Notes: generated by a model from the sequence alone, not told the origin. A DNA stretch of 42,613 nt from an uncultured Prevotellaceae bacterium (GCA_900313705.1 OMSJ01000004.1:1-42613), one strand, 5' to 3'; shown: positions 7,552-13,903, numbered from the stretch's first letter. Translations and numbers: made by a program.

Positions 7552-7859
7552 TTCCATGTATAATCATTATTTATTTATATACACATTCAACATTCATCGC
7601 AACGTCATCGCCGGTTTTGATTTTAATCGCACTGCCCTGGCGCATCCCTACTCCCTACATCGGGGACACGTCCCCACAGAGTCCATAGTATCCAAGCGGT
7701 TCTCGCTGCTGCCCGCCTATGCTCGCGCACTGGCTGCTGGTACGGTCACGCCTTGCGGCGCATTGCCTCTCGTCCGGCTATTTATTGTTTGTGGGGCTCT
7801 TGCCGCCATGCCGTTTCTGAGTCTCCGAGTTTTCGGTTTTGTTGCTTTGTCTGTCTGTT
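7552..7859. other. Non-coding spacer between tRNA-like elements
   Basis: About 310 nt without a credible gene. Short ORFs here are tRNA shadows or lack start context. A perfect dyad GGGGAC-AC-GTCCCC occurs at 7662-7675. It may hold further structured RNA, but no T-arm is visible in this part. Confidence 0.5.
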
Positions 7860-7986
7860 GCGGAGGCGGGATTCGAACCCGCGCTCATCCGAGGCTTTTC
7901 GCGAGCTTGTGCTATGCGCGTCACAAGGGGGTAGTACTCACTTATTCCATTTGCCGGGTTGCTCCACTTATTCCGGCTTTCTCCGC
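7860..7986 (-). tRNA. tRNA-like element 3 (127 nt, expanded middle)
   Basis: Minus strand: GCGGAG pairs with CTCCGC as acceptor. A 5-bp D-like arm GCCGG/CCGGC has a loop carrying GTGGAGCAAC, and the T arm GCGGG-TTCGAAT-CCCGC is canonical. The middle is about 70 nt long and folds into extra hairpins, including CTTGTG/CACAAG and GCTC/GAGC, instead of a standard anticodon arm. The D-loop word GGAGCAA is shared with element 1, suggesting common descent. No anticodon is assignable. Confidence 0.45.
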
Positions 7987-8180
7987 TTCCTGCCGTCTTT
8001 CCGGCTGTCACTTATCTGCTCTTTCGAGCCAGGTACCTCCCACGATCTCTATATCTTGTTCCCCGGCGGTTTCCGATGTATCCGCTTACATTCCCTGTGC
8101 CCGCGCCTTTTCCCTTTGCGCTTATTAAGGAATCGGGGTGCTCCGCTGAGCTTTTCAATGCTTGCTAATGAGCCACCGTT

Positions 8181-8200
8181 CCTTGCGGTTTTCCGCAAGG
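8181..8200. terminator. Perfect 8-bp hairpin after the DUF3127 gene
   Basis: Arms CCTTGCGG and CCGCAAGG enclose a 4-nt loop immediately downstream of the minus-strand DUF3127 stop. No U-run follows, so it may be a processing or pausing hairpin rather than an intrinsic terminator. The rest of 7987-8180 shows no gene. Confidence 0.45.
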
Positions 8201-8202
8201 TT

Positions 8203-8502
8203 CTATCCCTGCGGTTCCTTCGGCTCAACACCTGCGATGTCCCAAGCAGCGATATTGTTAAACCACCTGCCGTTCCGCTCGCTCGCATCAATGCCGAACT
8301 TTACCACCACATTCTTCCCGACAAGCGCATCCCACTTCGCGTATCTCCCCACCTCGCCGTCTGCTATCTCAAACACCATCTTCTTCGGGAACGATGCCAC
8401 CTCTTCCACGAGGTACACCCTTCTTTCCCAGTGTCCATTTGCGCTGTTGCCTTCACGCGTGTCGACCACGCCTTTCAATGTTCCTACAAATTCCATATCC
8501 AT
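8203..8502 (-). CDS. DUF3127 domain protein, 99 aa
   Basis: The protein matches the DUF3127 pattern seen in Bacteroidetes phages: an N-terminal GTLKGVVDTREGNSANG strand-turn, FPKKMVFEIAD in the middle, GKNVVVKFGIDASERNGRWFNN and a final AAWDI motif. DUF3127 proteins are small OB-like beta proteins that lie beside replication and recombination genes and are suspected single-strand DNA binders; their function is not established. It lies in the early operon after two small genes. Start may be residue 1 or the second Met at position 3. Confidence 0.82.
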   Translation of the reverse strand: MDMEFVGTLKGVVDTREGNSANGHWERRVYLVEEVASFPKKMVFEIADGEVGRYAKWDALVGKNVVVKFGIDASERNGRWFNNIAAWDIAGVEPKEPQG

Positions 8503-8508
8503 TCCTCC

Positions 8509-8748
8509 TTATTTGTTTTCCTCGGCACTTGCAATTTCCTCACGTTCACTCTCTGTCAGCTCACCTGCAAGATGTACTGCCAGTGCACCGCACACAATAG
8601 CCGATACCTTGATGGCGCAGAATGTGAGCATCCACTTCTGCCATGTGTCACACTGTGCAGGCTCAGCAAAGAGCAGAACCATGCACGTACAAGTCAGCAC
8701 TACTACTGCTACTCCGCTCACCCATTTCGTTAAAAGTTGCTTTTTCAT
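8509..8748 (-). CDS. Small membrane protein, 79 aa
   Basis: A 79-aa protein with two hydrophobic segments, about residues 9-28 (VSGVAVVVLTCTCMVLLFAE) and 39-61 (MLTFCAIKVSAIVCGALAVHLAG), and a charged C-terminal tail TESEREEIASAEENK. It starts 12 nt after the upstream gene and ends 6 nt before the DUF3127 gene. Early-operon membrane proteins like this may be superinfection or host-takeover factors, but no family is recognised. Confidence 0.68.
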   Translation of the reverse strand: MKKQLLTKWVSGVAVVVLTCTCMVLLFAEPAQCDTWQKWMLTFCAIKVSAIVCGALAVHLAGELTESEREEIASAEENK

Positions 8749-8760
8749 AATTCTTTGTTT

Positions 8761-9201
8761 TTATTTATTGGTTATTTCAATCTTTGCCAAAGCGTCCTGA
8801 ATAAGTTTCAGACCGCTTTCAATTTGTTCCATCTTTTTTTTCTTTTCCTGAAGTCCCTGTTGCATGATGTTTATGGCTTTAAGCAAATCACCCAAGTAGT
8901 TGTGACTGATTTTGTCGGCAAGTTCTTTCTTCTCTTCACGCAACCTTTCAATTTCCGACGCCTGACTAATCACTTTGCCGTGAAGTTGCTCAATAATGGC
9001 GGCGTCGTCACATTCACCACCTTTCCCACTTGTGTGAGACTCGATAAGCTCGCATTTCACCCATTCAGGCGCACCGCTTATGAATGCACGGACGCTTTTC
9101 GTTGTGAAACTCACACCAAGCACCTTTCCCTTAATTCCATCGGCGGTAGTAATCTGGTCATACATACGCCAATGCTGAGTCTGAAAATTTTGTTCTGTCA
9201 T
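8761..9201 (-). CDS. Hypothetical protein with coiled coil, 146 aa
   Basis: The N-terminal 60 residues look like a small beta domain (QITTADGIKGKVLGVSFTT). From about residue 66 to the end the protein is highly charged and heptad-like, with a probable coiled coil (ASEIERLREEKKELADKI and later KKKKMEQIESGLKLIQDAL). Family unknown. It is one of a run of small early genes downstream of the leftward promoter at about 10.1 kb. Confidence 0.7.
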   Translation of the reverse strand: MTEQNFQTQHWRMYDQITTADGIKGKVLGVSFTTKSVRAFISGAPEWVKCELIESHTSGKGGECDDAAIIEQLHGKVISQASEIERLREEKKELADKISHNYLGDLLKAINIMQQGLQEKKKKMEQIESGLKLIQDALAKIEITNK

Positions 9202-9216
9202 AGCCCATTCTTTTAA

Positions 9217-9339
9217 TTATTCTTCGGATTCTTCGAGCAAGTAAAGTTGTCCGTTTTCAAAAAGTTTCATTAACTCTTCTTCCGAGATGGTCGCAGGCAC
9301 TTGCTCATATACCTTTCCATCTACTTCAATGGTTTTCAT
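9217..9339 (-). CDS. Small acidic protein, 40 aa
   Basis: An ORF from ATG at 9339 to TAA at 9217 encodes a 40-aa acidic protein beginning MKTIEVDGKVYEQVPATIS and ending LYLLEESEE. The start (beta-strand, GKVYE turn) and even spacing between neighbours (15 nt to the next gene) support a real small gene. Function unknown. Confidence 0.55.
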   Translation of the reverse strand: MKTIEVDGKVYEQVPATISEEELMKLFENGQLYLLEESEE

Positions 9340-9391
9340 AATTCTTTATTTTTATTTTATGGTTATCTGTTTATCTATCCCTGTCCCGTCT

Positions 9392-9410
9392 GTTACGACT
9401 CTGTCGCAAC
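9392..9410. repeat. 19-bp palindrome shared with tRNA-like element 2
   Basis: The plus-strand word GTTACGACTCTGTCGCAAC differs by one base from 7499-7517. It abuts the stop codon of the 114-aa gene and sits in a 70-nt spacer, so it could act as a transcription or processing hairpin. Confidence 0.6.
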
Positions 9411-9754
9411 TATCCCCCGCATAATGCCCTCTTTCCTCTTCCCCTCGAAGGCTTATACACTACCGCGTCCTTCGGCTTCATGATGAACACAAGCTCATTT
9501 CTGTCTATCATCTCCTGGATGGCCTTCACGTTGTATGCCCAGCCCGTCTGCTCGGTCTCTCCATCCTCGCCAATGAACGTCGCCCTGATTCTCGGCAGCG
9601 TGCATCCCCAAGTCTTCAAGCGCGAAGGCGTGAACATCTGGAACATCTCGCACAGCCTTGCGCCCGTCACGTATCGCTCGCTCTTTGCCTTGGTTGCAGC
9701 TGTGATTGCTGCGCCCACCAGCTCAGTCAGTTCTTTGCGTATTTCCTTGTCCAT
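9410..9754 (-). CDS. Probable helix-turn-helix regulator, 114 aa
   Basis: Residues about 27-75 (RYVTGARLCEMFQMFTPSRL to PRIRATFIG, then WAYNVKAIQEMI) have the layout of a winged or excisionase-like helix-turn-helix seen in many Bacteroidetes phage proteins: helix, turn, recognition helix, beta wing, and a final helix. The C-terminus is basic (KPSRGRGKRALCGG). It is the second gene of the early operon, opposite the repressor, which fits an excisionase, Cro-like or early activator role. The exact role is not determinable. Confidence 0.55.
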   Translation of the reverse strand: MDKEIRKELTELVGAAITAATKAKSERYVTGARLCEMFQMFTPSRLKTWGCTLPRIRATFIGEDGETEQTGWAYNVKAIQEMIDRNELVFIMKPKDAVVYKPSRGRGKRALCGG

Positions 9755-9798
9755 CGTTTTTATCGTTTATCGTTTGCTTTGCCACTGTTTCCGTCGCA

Positions 9799-9954
9799 TC
9801 AGCGTCGGCCTTCACGTTCATCCTTCATGAACGGCTTCATGTCCTCAATCTGCCTGCTCAGCCTCTCATTTGTTTCGCGAAGCTCCTTGTTCTCTATTGC
9901 CAGTTCTCCTACTTTCCGTACAAGACTGACTATCAGCTCTACAACTTCTTCCAT
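9799..9954 (-). CDS. Small coiled-coil protein, 51 aa, first early gene
   Basis: ATG at 9954 to TGA at 9799 encodes 51 residues forming one long heptad-rich helix (VELIVSLVRKVGEL then IENKELRETNERLSRQIEDM) with a basic tail. It is the first gene after the leftward promoter and the structured leader at 9990-10079, facing away from the repressor. In many phages this position holds a Cro or antirepressor; here there is only a coiled coil, matching the C-terminal coiled coil of the repressor, so a direct antirepressor interaction is possible but speculative. Confidence 0.6.
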   Translation of the reverse strand: MEEVVELIVSLVRKVGELAIENKELRETNERLSRQIEDMKPFMKDEREGRR

Positions 9955-9989
9955 CGTTAAACTTTCTTAATAATTATTTAATATGTACG

Positions 9990-10079
9990 CGCATTCGGCA
10001 AAATAGCCGTATATTTGCATTCCACAGACTTTGCAACTGACTCCCCTGAGTCGGACGGCTATTTCTATGCCTGAATGCG
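9990..10079. ncRNA. Structured element in the control region (candidate RNA leader)
   Basis: Imperfect inverted repeats at 9990-10010 and 10055-10079 share CGCATTC, GGCA and a perfect 10-bp AAATAGCCGT/ACGGCTATTT block. Inside are a perfect hairpin GACTC-CCCT-GAGTC (10039-10052) and a TTGCA/TGCAA pair (10015-10036). Together they form a three-way-junction-like fold. It would lie in the 5' leader of the leftward operon (promoter at 10100-10107). It could instead act as DNA, as a large operator. Confidence 0.5.
10010..10017 (+). promoter_or_regulatory. Candidate rightward -7 box
   Basis: TATATTTG fits the Bacteroidetes -7 consensus on the plus strand and points toward the repressor. It overlaps the left arm of the inverted repeat. 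No clear -33 TTTG is seen at the right spacing. Confidence 0.4.
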
Positions 10080-10099
10080 TCTTTTGGGTTTTCTGCTTG

Positions 10100-10107
10100 C
10101 AAAGATA
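10100..10107 (-). promoter_or_regulatory. Leftward early promoter -7 box
   Basis: TATCTTTG on the minus strand is a near-consensus Bacteroidetes -7 box followed by GCA. The region 21 nt upstream is TTTTTAG, a weak -33. The spacer carries an operator-like TTTAAAACCGC word, which would let the repressor block this promoter. It would drive the early operon starting at 9954. Confidence 0.55.
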
Positions 10108-10114
10108 TACAAAA

Positions 10115-10200
10115 CTATTTAAAACCGCCTAAAAACGCTTAAATTATTAACATCTTTTAAGGTTTAAGCCACTTATATCTATTTAAAACCGCTTAAAATG
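10115..10200. promoter_or_regulatory. Repeated repressor-operator candidates
   Basis: Two direct copies of CTATTTAAAACCGCYTAAAA (from 10115 and from 10179) and a related inverted copy CTTTTAAGGTTTAAG (10153-10167) flank the leftward promoter and run into the repressor start codon. Half-sites are TTTAA and TTAAA around a GC core. This is the layout of a phage operator set with autoregulation. Confidence 0.55.
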
Positions 10201-10662
10201 GTACGAAATGAGTGTTTTCGGGTAGCTCTTGACTACCTTTACAAGAATGGACTCGTTGCTGATCAGCGAGAGCTGTCCGAAAGGATAGGGGTTTCAGAGA
10301 CTTCGATTTCGCAAATCATAAACAATCGAGTCAAAAAGCCATCAGAAACTACCATCCGCAAGCTCAATGAAGCATTCGGAAACATCTTCAATCCCGAGTA
10401 CTTCCGTGGGCACTCTATCCATTTGCTCATGGAAGACCTCGAGTACGCCCAAAAGCACCCCGAGGAGGACATATCCAGTCCTCAGTACGTCCCCTTCGAT
10501 GAAAGACAGAAGCAAGCCTCCGAGCCTGCACAAACTTATCATGCCATCCCAGGCTGGGCAGACTCCATCATCCAGCTCCTATCATCTCAGGTGAAAACCA
10601 TTGAAGACCTCCGTCGCGAAGTCGCCTCCCTACGCCAAGAAATAACAAAATTAAAATCTTAA
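10198..10662 (+). CDS. XRE-type helix-turn-helix repressor, 154 aa
   Basis: CI-like lysogeny regulator. Residues about 22-60 form a Cro/CI helix-turn-helix (QRELSERIGVSETSISQIINNRVKKPSETTIRKL). A linker follows (residues 75-120), then a C-terminal coiled coil (SQVKTIEDLRREVASLRQEI) likely for oligomerisation. There is no LexA-type peptidase domain, so induction is probably not by RecA-driven self-cleavage. The ATG at 10198 lies inside the third operator-like repeat, which predicts autoregulation. It is divergent from the early operon and upstream of the integrase, as expected for a temperate phage. Confidence 0.85.
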   Translation: MVRNECFRVALDYLYKNGLVADQRELSERIGVSETSISQIINNRVKKPSETTIRKLNEAFGNIFNPEYFRGHSIHLLMEDLEYAQKHPEEDISSPQYVPFDERQKQASEPAQTYHAIPGWADSIIQLLSSQVKTIEDLRREVASLRQEITKLKS

Positions 10663-11099
10663 AATCGTAACAAGTTTGTATTACTTGCCCTAAAGATACT
10701 TACGGCTAATGACAAAACATATAATGAAGACCAAAACACCTTCTTCACAGACGCTTACATAAATCTAAATTATATAAACAAATAACCCATCCAAAACCCA
10801 GCAAAAATAACCCAACCTAAAAACGAACAATTTTACAAATCCGTTTCCCCATCGCATCCACAACCGCCCAACACCCAGCAAGTTTCCAAACCCCAAGCGG
10901 GTTACTTTTGAGGGTTGAGACAAAGTGCCGAAAATGCTTGAAATGCCGATAAACACTGGGATTTGAGAATTTTCTGCAAAAGTCGAAACAAGTCGAAAGA
11001 GGGCGATTTAAGCGAAAATGTTTACCCATTGTTTCCCCACTCGCAAAAAGGTGGGTAAACAGGGAAAACAAAGCGGGGAAGCAAAAACAGAAAAATGAC
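10663..11099. other. Non-coding region upstream of the integrase with inverted repeats
   Basis: There is no gene in these 437 nt. The last 90 nt carry a 9-bp inverted repeat GTTTACCCA (11020-11028)/TGGGTAAAC (11052-11060), overlapping TGTTTCCCC and GGGAAAACA words and a direct repeat of AAGTCGAAA near 10980-11000. These could be integrase arm sites, an attachment site or a promoter operator. The part around 10780-10880 is unusually rich in A and C on the plus strand. Confidence 0.45.
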
Positions 11100-12263
11100 A
11101 TGATTACATCTGCTATTGTTTTTGACCATCGTGGGCGTGTTCGCCCAAATGGTGAGGGTCCGCTCGAAGTTCGCGTGACTGCTGGCCGCAAACCTTATTA
11201 TATTAGCACGGGCGTGCGCGTGCATGAATATCAGTGGCAATTTAATAAAGTTGTGAACCATCCCCAAGCCAATGCGCTGAATGAACGACTCGGGATCCTC
11301 CTTGATAAAATTATGAGTCTCGTTAACAAGTGCATAGAGGATGGCCAGGATATTAACGTCGCGTCCATCCGACGGCAGGCATGGGAAACTGTCCACAAGC
11401 AAACTGCAATAGAGTGGATGAAAAAGGAAATCACGCAGCTTCCCTTGGCTTACGGCACCATTAAACACTACCACACGCTTATCAAGCGGCTGGAGGAGTT
11501 TGGACTCATCATGGACTGGCATGACGTTACAGCCGAGAACATTTTCAAATTCGATGCGTTCATCCGTAAGAACGTGAAGGGGCGCGGCGTGAACTTATCT
11601 ACCAGTTCTGCATACAATTACCATAAGTGCCTGAAGGCTCTGCTTGCCCGTGCGGAGAAAAGCGAGCTTATCCCATCGAATCCGTACAACAGGCTGCGCA
11701 GGGAATTCTCGCGCGGTGAAAAGCAGAACACGGAATACCTGACAGAAGACGAGATGGCGAAGATTCAGAAGTTCAAGCCTGCACGTGGCTCATTCATGGA
11801 GCGTGCCCGCGACCTCTTCATCTTCCAGATGTTCACGGGTCTTTCATTCTCGGATATGACGGTCTTCGACATTTCCGCCTACAAAAAGGTGAGGGGCAAA
11901 TGGTGCATCATCGCCTCCCGCATCAAGACGGGCGTTCCTTACGTCAACCAGCTCTTGCCGCCAGCAGTCGATGTACTGGAGCGTTACGACATGTCTCTGC
12001 CGAAAATGACGAATCAGGTATATAACCGCGAGCTGAAGCAAGTCGGCATGGCATGCGGCATCACTACTCCGCTGCACTCTCACCTTGCCCGCCACACATT
12101 CGCTACGTTTATGCTCAGGAATGGTGCGAAGATTGAGAATGTATCAAAGATGCTCGGACATACCAACATTAAAATGACGCAACGCTACGCCAAGGTACTC
12201 GCCGAGTCTGTGCATGAAGACTTCGACATGATAGCTGCAAAGATTAAAAAGAAAACGAAATGA
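11100..12263 (+). CDS. int: Tyrosine-recombinase integrase, 387 aa
   Basis: Site-specific recombinase for integration and excision. The N-terminal arm-binding domain spans about residues 1-100, a SAM-like core-binding domain about 105-200, and the catalytic domain 215-380. Catalytic residues seen are K276 in RIKTG, H328 and R331 in HSHLARHTF, H354 in LGHT and the nucleophile Y363 in QRYAKV. The box I arginine is replaced by serine (FTGLSFSD, S249), a trait of the Bacteroidetes IntDOT-like group. Start at 11100 follows a short decoy ATG. It overlaps the next small ORF by 4 nt. Confidence 0.92.
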   Translation: MITSAIVFDHRGRVRPNGEGPLEVRVTAGRKPYYISTGVRVHEYQWQFNKVVNHPQANALNERLGILLDKIMSLVNKCIEDGQDINVASIRRQAWETVHKQTAIEWMKKEITQLPLAYGTIKHYHTLIKRLEEFGLIMDWHDVTAENIFKFDAFIRKNVKGRGVNLSTSSAYNYHKCLKALLARAEKSELIPSNPYNRLRREFSRGEKQNTEYLTEDEMAKIQKFKPARGSFMERARDLFIFQMFTGLSFSDMTVFDISAYKKVRGKWCIIASRIKTGVPYVNQLLPPAVDVLERYDMSLPKMTNQVYNRELKQVGMACGITTPLHSHLARHTFATFMLRNGAKIENVSKMLGHTNIKMTQRYAKVLAESVHEDFDMIAAKIKKKTK

Positions 12264-12403
12264 AATGGACGTACATCATCGCGGCTGTGGTTTTGCTTTG
12301 CGCATGCAAGGAGCCGGAAGAGCCGAAGATTCCCGACACCGGAAACGTGCCGAGCGAACCAGCCGAGCCCGAGAAATGGGACGTGCTTGATATAAGCGAA
12401 TAG
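12260..12403 (+). CDS. Tiny proline-rich lipoprotein, 47 aa
   Basis: The start codon overlaps the integrase stop (ATGA), so it is co-translated with the integrase. The signal peptide is MKWTYIIAAVVLLCAC with lipobox LCAC and lipidated C16. The mature part is only 31 residues, rich in Pro and Glu (KEPEEPKIPDTGNVPSEPAE). Expression with the integrase rather than the lysis genes argues for a lysogen-expressed envelope protein such as a superinfection-exclusion factor. An Rz1-like outer spanin is the alternative because Rz1 proteins are also short proline-rich lipoproteins. Confidence 0.65.
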   Translation: MKWTYIIAAVVLLCACKEPEEPKIPDTGNVPSEPAEPEKWDVLDISE

Positions 12404-12426
12404 AAGCCGCTTTACTGAGCGGCTTC
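12403..12426. terminator. Bidirectional terminator with embedded stop codons
   Basis: A perfect 9-bp stem (GAAGCCGCT/AGCGGCTTC, loop of 6) lies between convergent genes. The last base of the plus-strand lipoprotein stop and the whole minus-strand glycosyltransferase stop fall within it. A CTTCTTT tract follows on the plus strand. Confidence 0.75.
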
Positions 12427-13200
12427 CTTCTTTAGTGTTTCGAGGTATTCTGGAACTTCTGCTGCAATGGCATTATGGATGTCCGTGTACTTATCTTTGT
12501 TGATGTGCCACAGCGCAGAGTCGGGCGGTGCTGAAAGCATGAAAGGAATGTTGCATCCTGACAGTTGCCGGAATGTTTTGCCCGCCATCTTGGCGAATGC
12601 CCACTGCCATGTCTCGTCGCTTGTTGGTGACAGGCGCATGAAGAGTTCGCGGTCGAAGAAGCGTTGGTCTGTGAACGTATGCGCTGGATACAGTGTGCCC
12701 GCTGCGCCATTTGCTGGCTTCATGTTGACAGTCACATTTCCCGTTTGTTCGTAGGCGAAAGGTTCGCGTGTCTCTACTATCCTGTCACCTTGCAATTCTA
12801 CGCGACTGAGCGATTGCCCGTAGATGATGTCGTCTGGGTGCTGGTCACGGTCCTCGACGAAAGTCTTTAGCCAGCCTTTGCACTGAGCATTGTCATCATC
12901 CACGACAAGGATAGGATTGTTCGGGTATTTTTCGAGTGTCGGGATGAGTTTCTTGTGGCTTCGGATGTTTCCCTTGTCGTAGATGATTTCCACGCCGAGT
13001 TTTTCCATCTTGCCTATAAGTTCGCAAGCCTCGCTGCGCGTTTCGGCATAGCACACTTCATCCTCGCTTAACACCATGACAAGATGCACGCGGTCTTGCA
13101 AGTTGTCTGCCTTGGCCTGTTCCACGATGGCCGCCATCGCTTGCTGAGCAACAGTAAAGCGAGGGGGCCATGTAGTCATTGATACGATTATTTTTTCCAC
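12412..13200 (-). CDS. Glycosyltransferase-like protein, 262 aa
   Basis: The N-terminus (KIIVSMTTWPPR) and the acidic metal motif VVDDDN (DDD at residues 101-103) after a run of alternating strands fit a GT-A-fold glycosyltransferase. A conserved-looking SDETWQWAFAKMAG segment near 190 could be the acceptor or catalytic base region. The protein has no signal peptide. It is the last gene of the late transcript, overlapping the upstream chaperone frame by 13 nt, and ends in the bidirectional terminator. Together with a second GT gene at 18 kb it suggests glycosylation of virion proteins or of the host surface. Confidence 0.7.
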   Translation of the reverse strand: MEKIIVSMTTWPPRFTVAQQAMAAIVEQAKADNLQDRVHLVMVLSEDEVCYAETRSEACELIGKMEKLGVEIIYDKGNIRSHKKLIPTLEKYPNNPILVVDDDNAQCKGWLKTFVEDRDQHPDDIIYGQSLSRVELQGDRIVETREPFAYEQTGNVTVNMKPANGAAGTLYPAHTFTDQRFFDRELFMRLSPTSDETWQWAFAKMAGKTFRQLSGCNIPFMLSAPPDSALWHINKDKYTDIHNAIAAEVPEYLETLKKEAAQ

Positions 13201-13478
13201 GGATTCCCAATTTGTTTCATGTCTTCAAGCATCTCGGCAATCTCTTCATCGCTTAACGGCGGATCGTTGACGATTTTGTAGCGGTCAACGTAGAGCGGCA
13301 GCCATTCTTGCGGCTCCTTCTTAGAACCGCTCATGCAATGGAAAGCACCGTATGCCTGCAATCGCTGAAGTTGATACTGGAGGATGTTCCTGCGGCGGTA
13401 GCCTCGCTGAATAAGAAGGATGTCACAATAGGACATCTCGTAGAGGTATTCCCGCCTGTCTCTGCCTATCTCGCCCAC
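13188..13478 (-). CDS. Tail chaperone C-terminal extension (reached by -1 frameshift)
   Basis: This frame continues the upstream tail assembly chaperone. At 13511-13517 the upstream gene ends in a heptamer A-AAA-AAC; slipping back one base opens an uninterrupted frame through RITAHDIFQEVVGEIG into this ORF. Its own start would be a GTG at 13478. Layout and length fit the gpG/gpGT system of lambda-like phages, where the longer product binds the tape measure. The extension is basic and helical (SYCDILLIQRGYRRRN). The fused product would span 13858-13188, about 223 aa. Confidence 0.72.
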   Translation of the reverse strand: MGEIGRDRREYLYEMSYCDILLIQRGYRRRNILQYQLQRLQAYGAFHCMSGSKKEPQEWLPLYVDRYKIVNDPPLSDEEIAEMLEDMKQIGNPWKK

Positions 13479-13504
13479 GACTTCCTGAAAGATGTCATGA
13501 GCGG

Positions 13505-13858
13505 TTATGCGTTTTTTTCTTGCTTGTCGCCTTCCTTTTTCTCCATCTCAGGTTTCACGACGGCAGGCACTTCATACCAGGCTGCACGAAGTTCGAGAAG
13601 GACGGTGAACATTTCGATGAGTTCCTTCGGCTTTGCGTCCGAAAGGATGTCTGCACTCGTGACGGGTGCGTCGGCATTGTCGCGCAAGTAAGCGGCAAGG
13701 ATAGCGGCCAAGGAAAGGCGAATGAGGTCTTCCTGTTTCGTGAAGTCGATGTCGCCGATGCTCTTTCCGGACATCTGCTCGAAGCCTGTCTCAGCTGCTG
13801 CACAATAGCGCATCTTGACTTCTTTGCCGCAAATGGTGATTGTTTTCTCGTTGTTCAT
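13505..13858 (-). CDS. Tail assembly chaperone (gpG-like), 117 aa
   Basis: A small helical protein whose middle (QEDLIRLSLAAILAAYLRDNADAPVTSADILSD) and position after the tail-tube gene match phage tail assembly chaperones, which coat the tape measure before tube assembly. The charged C-terminus (EMEKKEGDKQEKNA) ends at a slippery heptamer. Frame 0 stops at 13505, and -1 shifting fuses it to the 13188-13478 frame. Unusually, the tape measure gene is not next but lies 10 kb upstream in the transcript. Confidence 0.78.
   Translation of the reverse strand: MNNEKTITICGKEVKMRYCAAAETGFEQMSGKSIGDIDFTKQEDLIRLSLAAILAAYLRDNADAPVTSADILSDAKPKELIEMFTVLLELRAAWYEVPAVVKPEMEKKEGDKQEKNA
13511..13517 (-). promoter_or_regulatory. 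-1 programmed frameshift site A AAA AAC
   Basis: The seven-A run plus C (minus strand) reads GAA AAA AAC in frame 0, a perfect X-XXY-YYZ heptamer. The -1 frame is open through to 13188. The frame-0 stop follows 2 codons later, as in many phage chaperone pairs. Confidence 0.75.
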
Positions 13859-13903
13859 AGTTCCCTAAAAAAAGTTGAAAAATTGAAAAGGTAAAAAGTT
13901 AAA

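Noticed and set aside
7778-8011. 77-aa minus ORF
   Set aside because: Contains the AGSNPASAT peptide typical of reading through a tRNA T arm; it covers tRNA-like element 3.
9990-10079. Classical invertible promoter
   Set aside because: Arms are imperfect and only 44 nt apart, too short for typical Bacteroidales invertons; kept only as a minor alternative.
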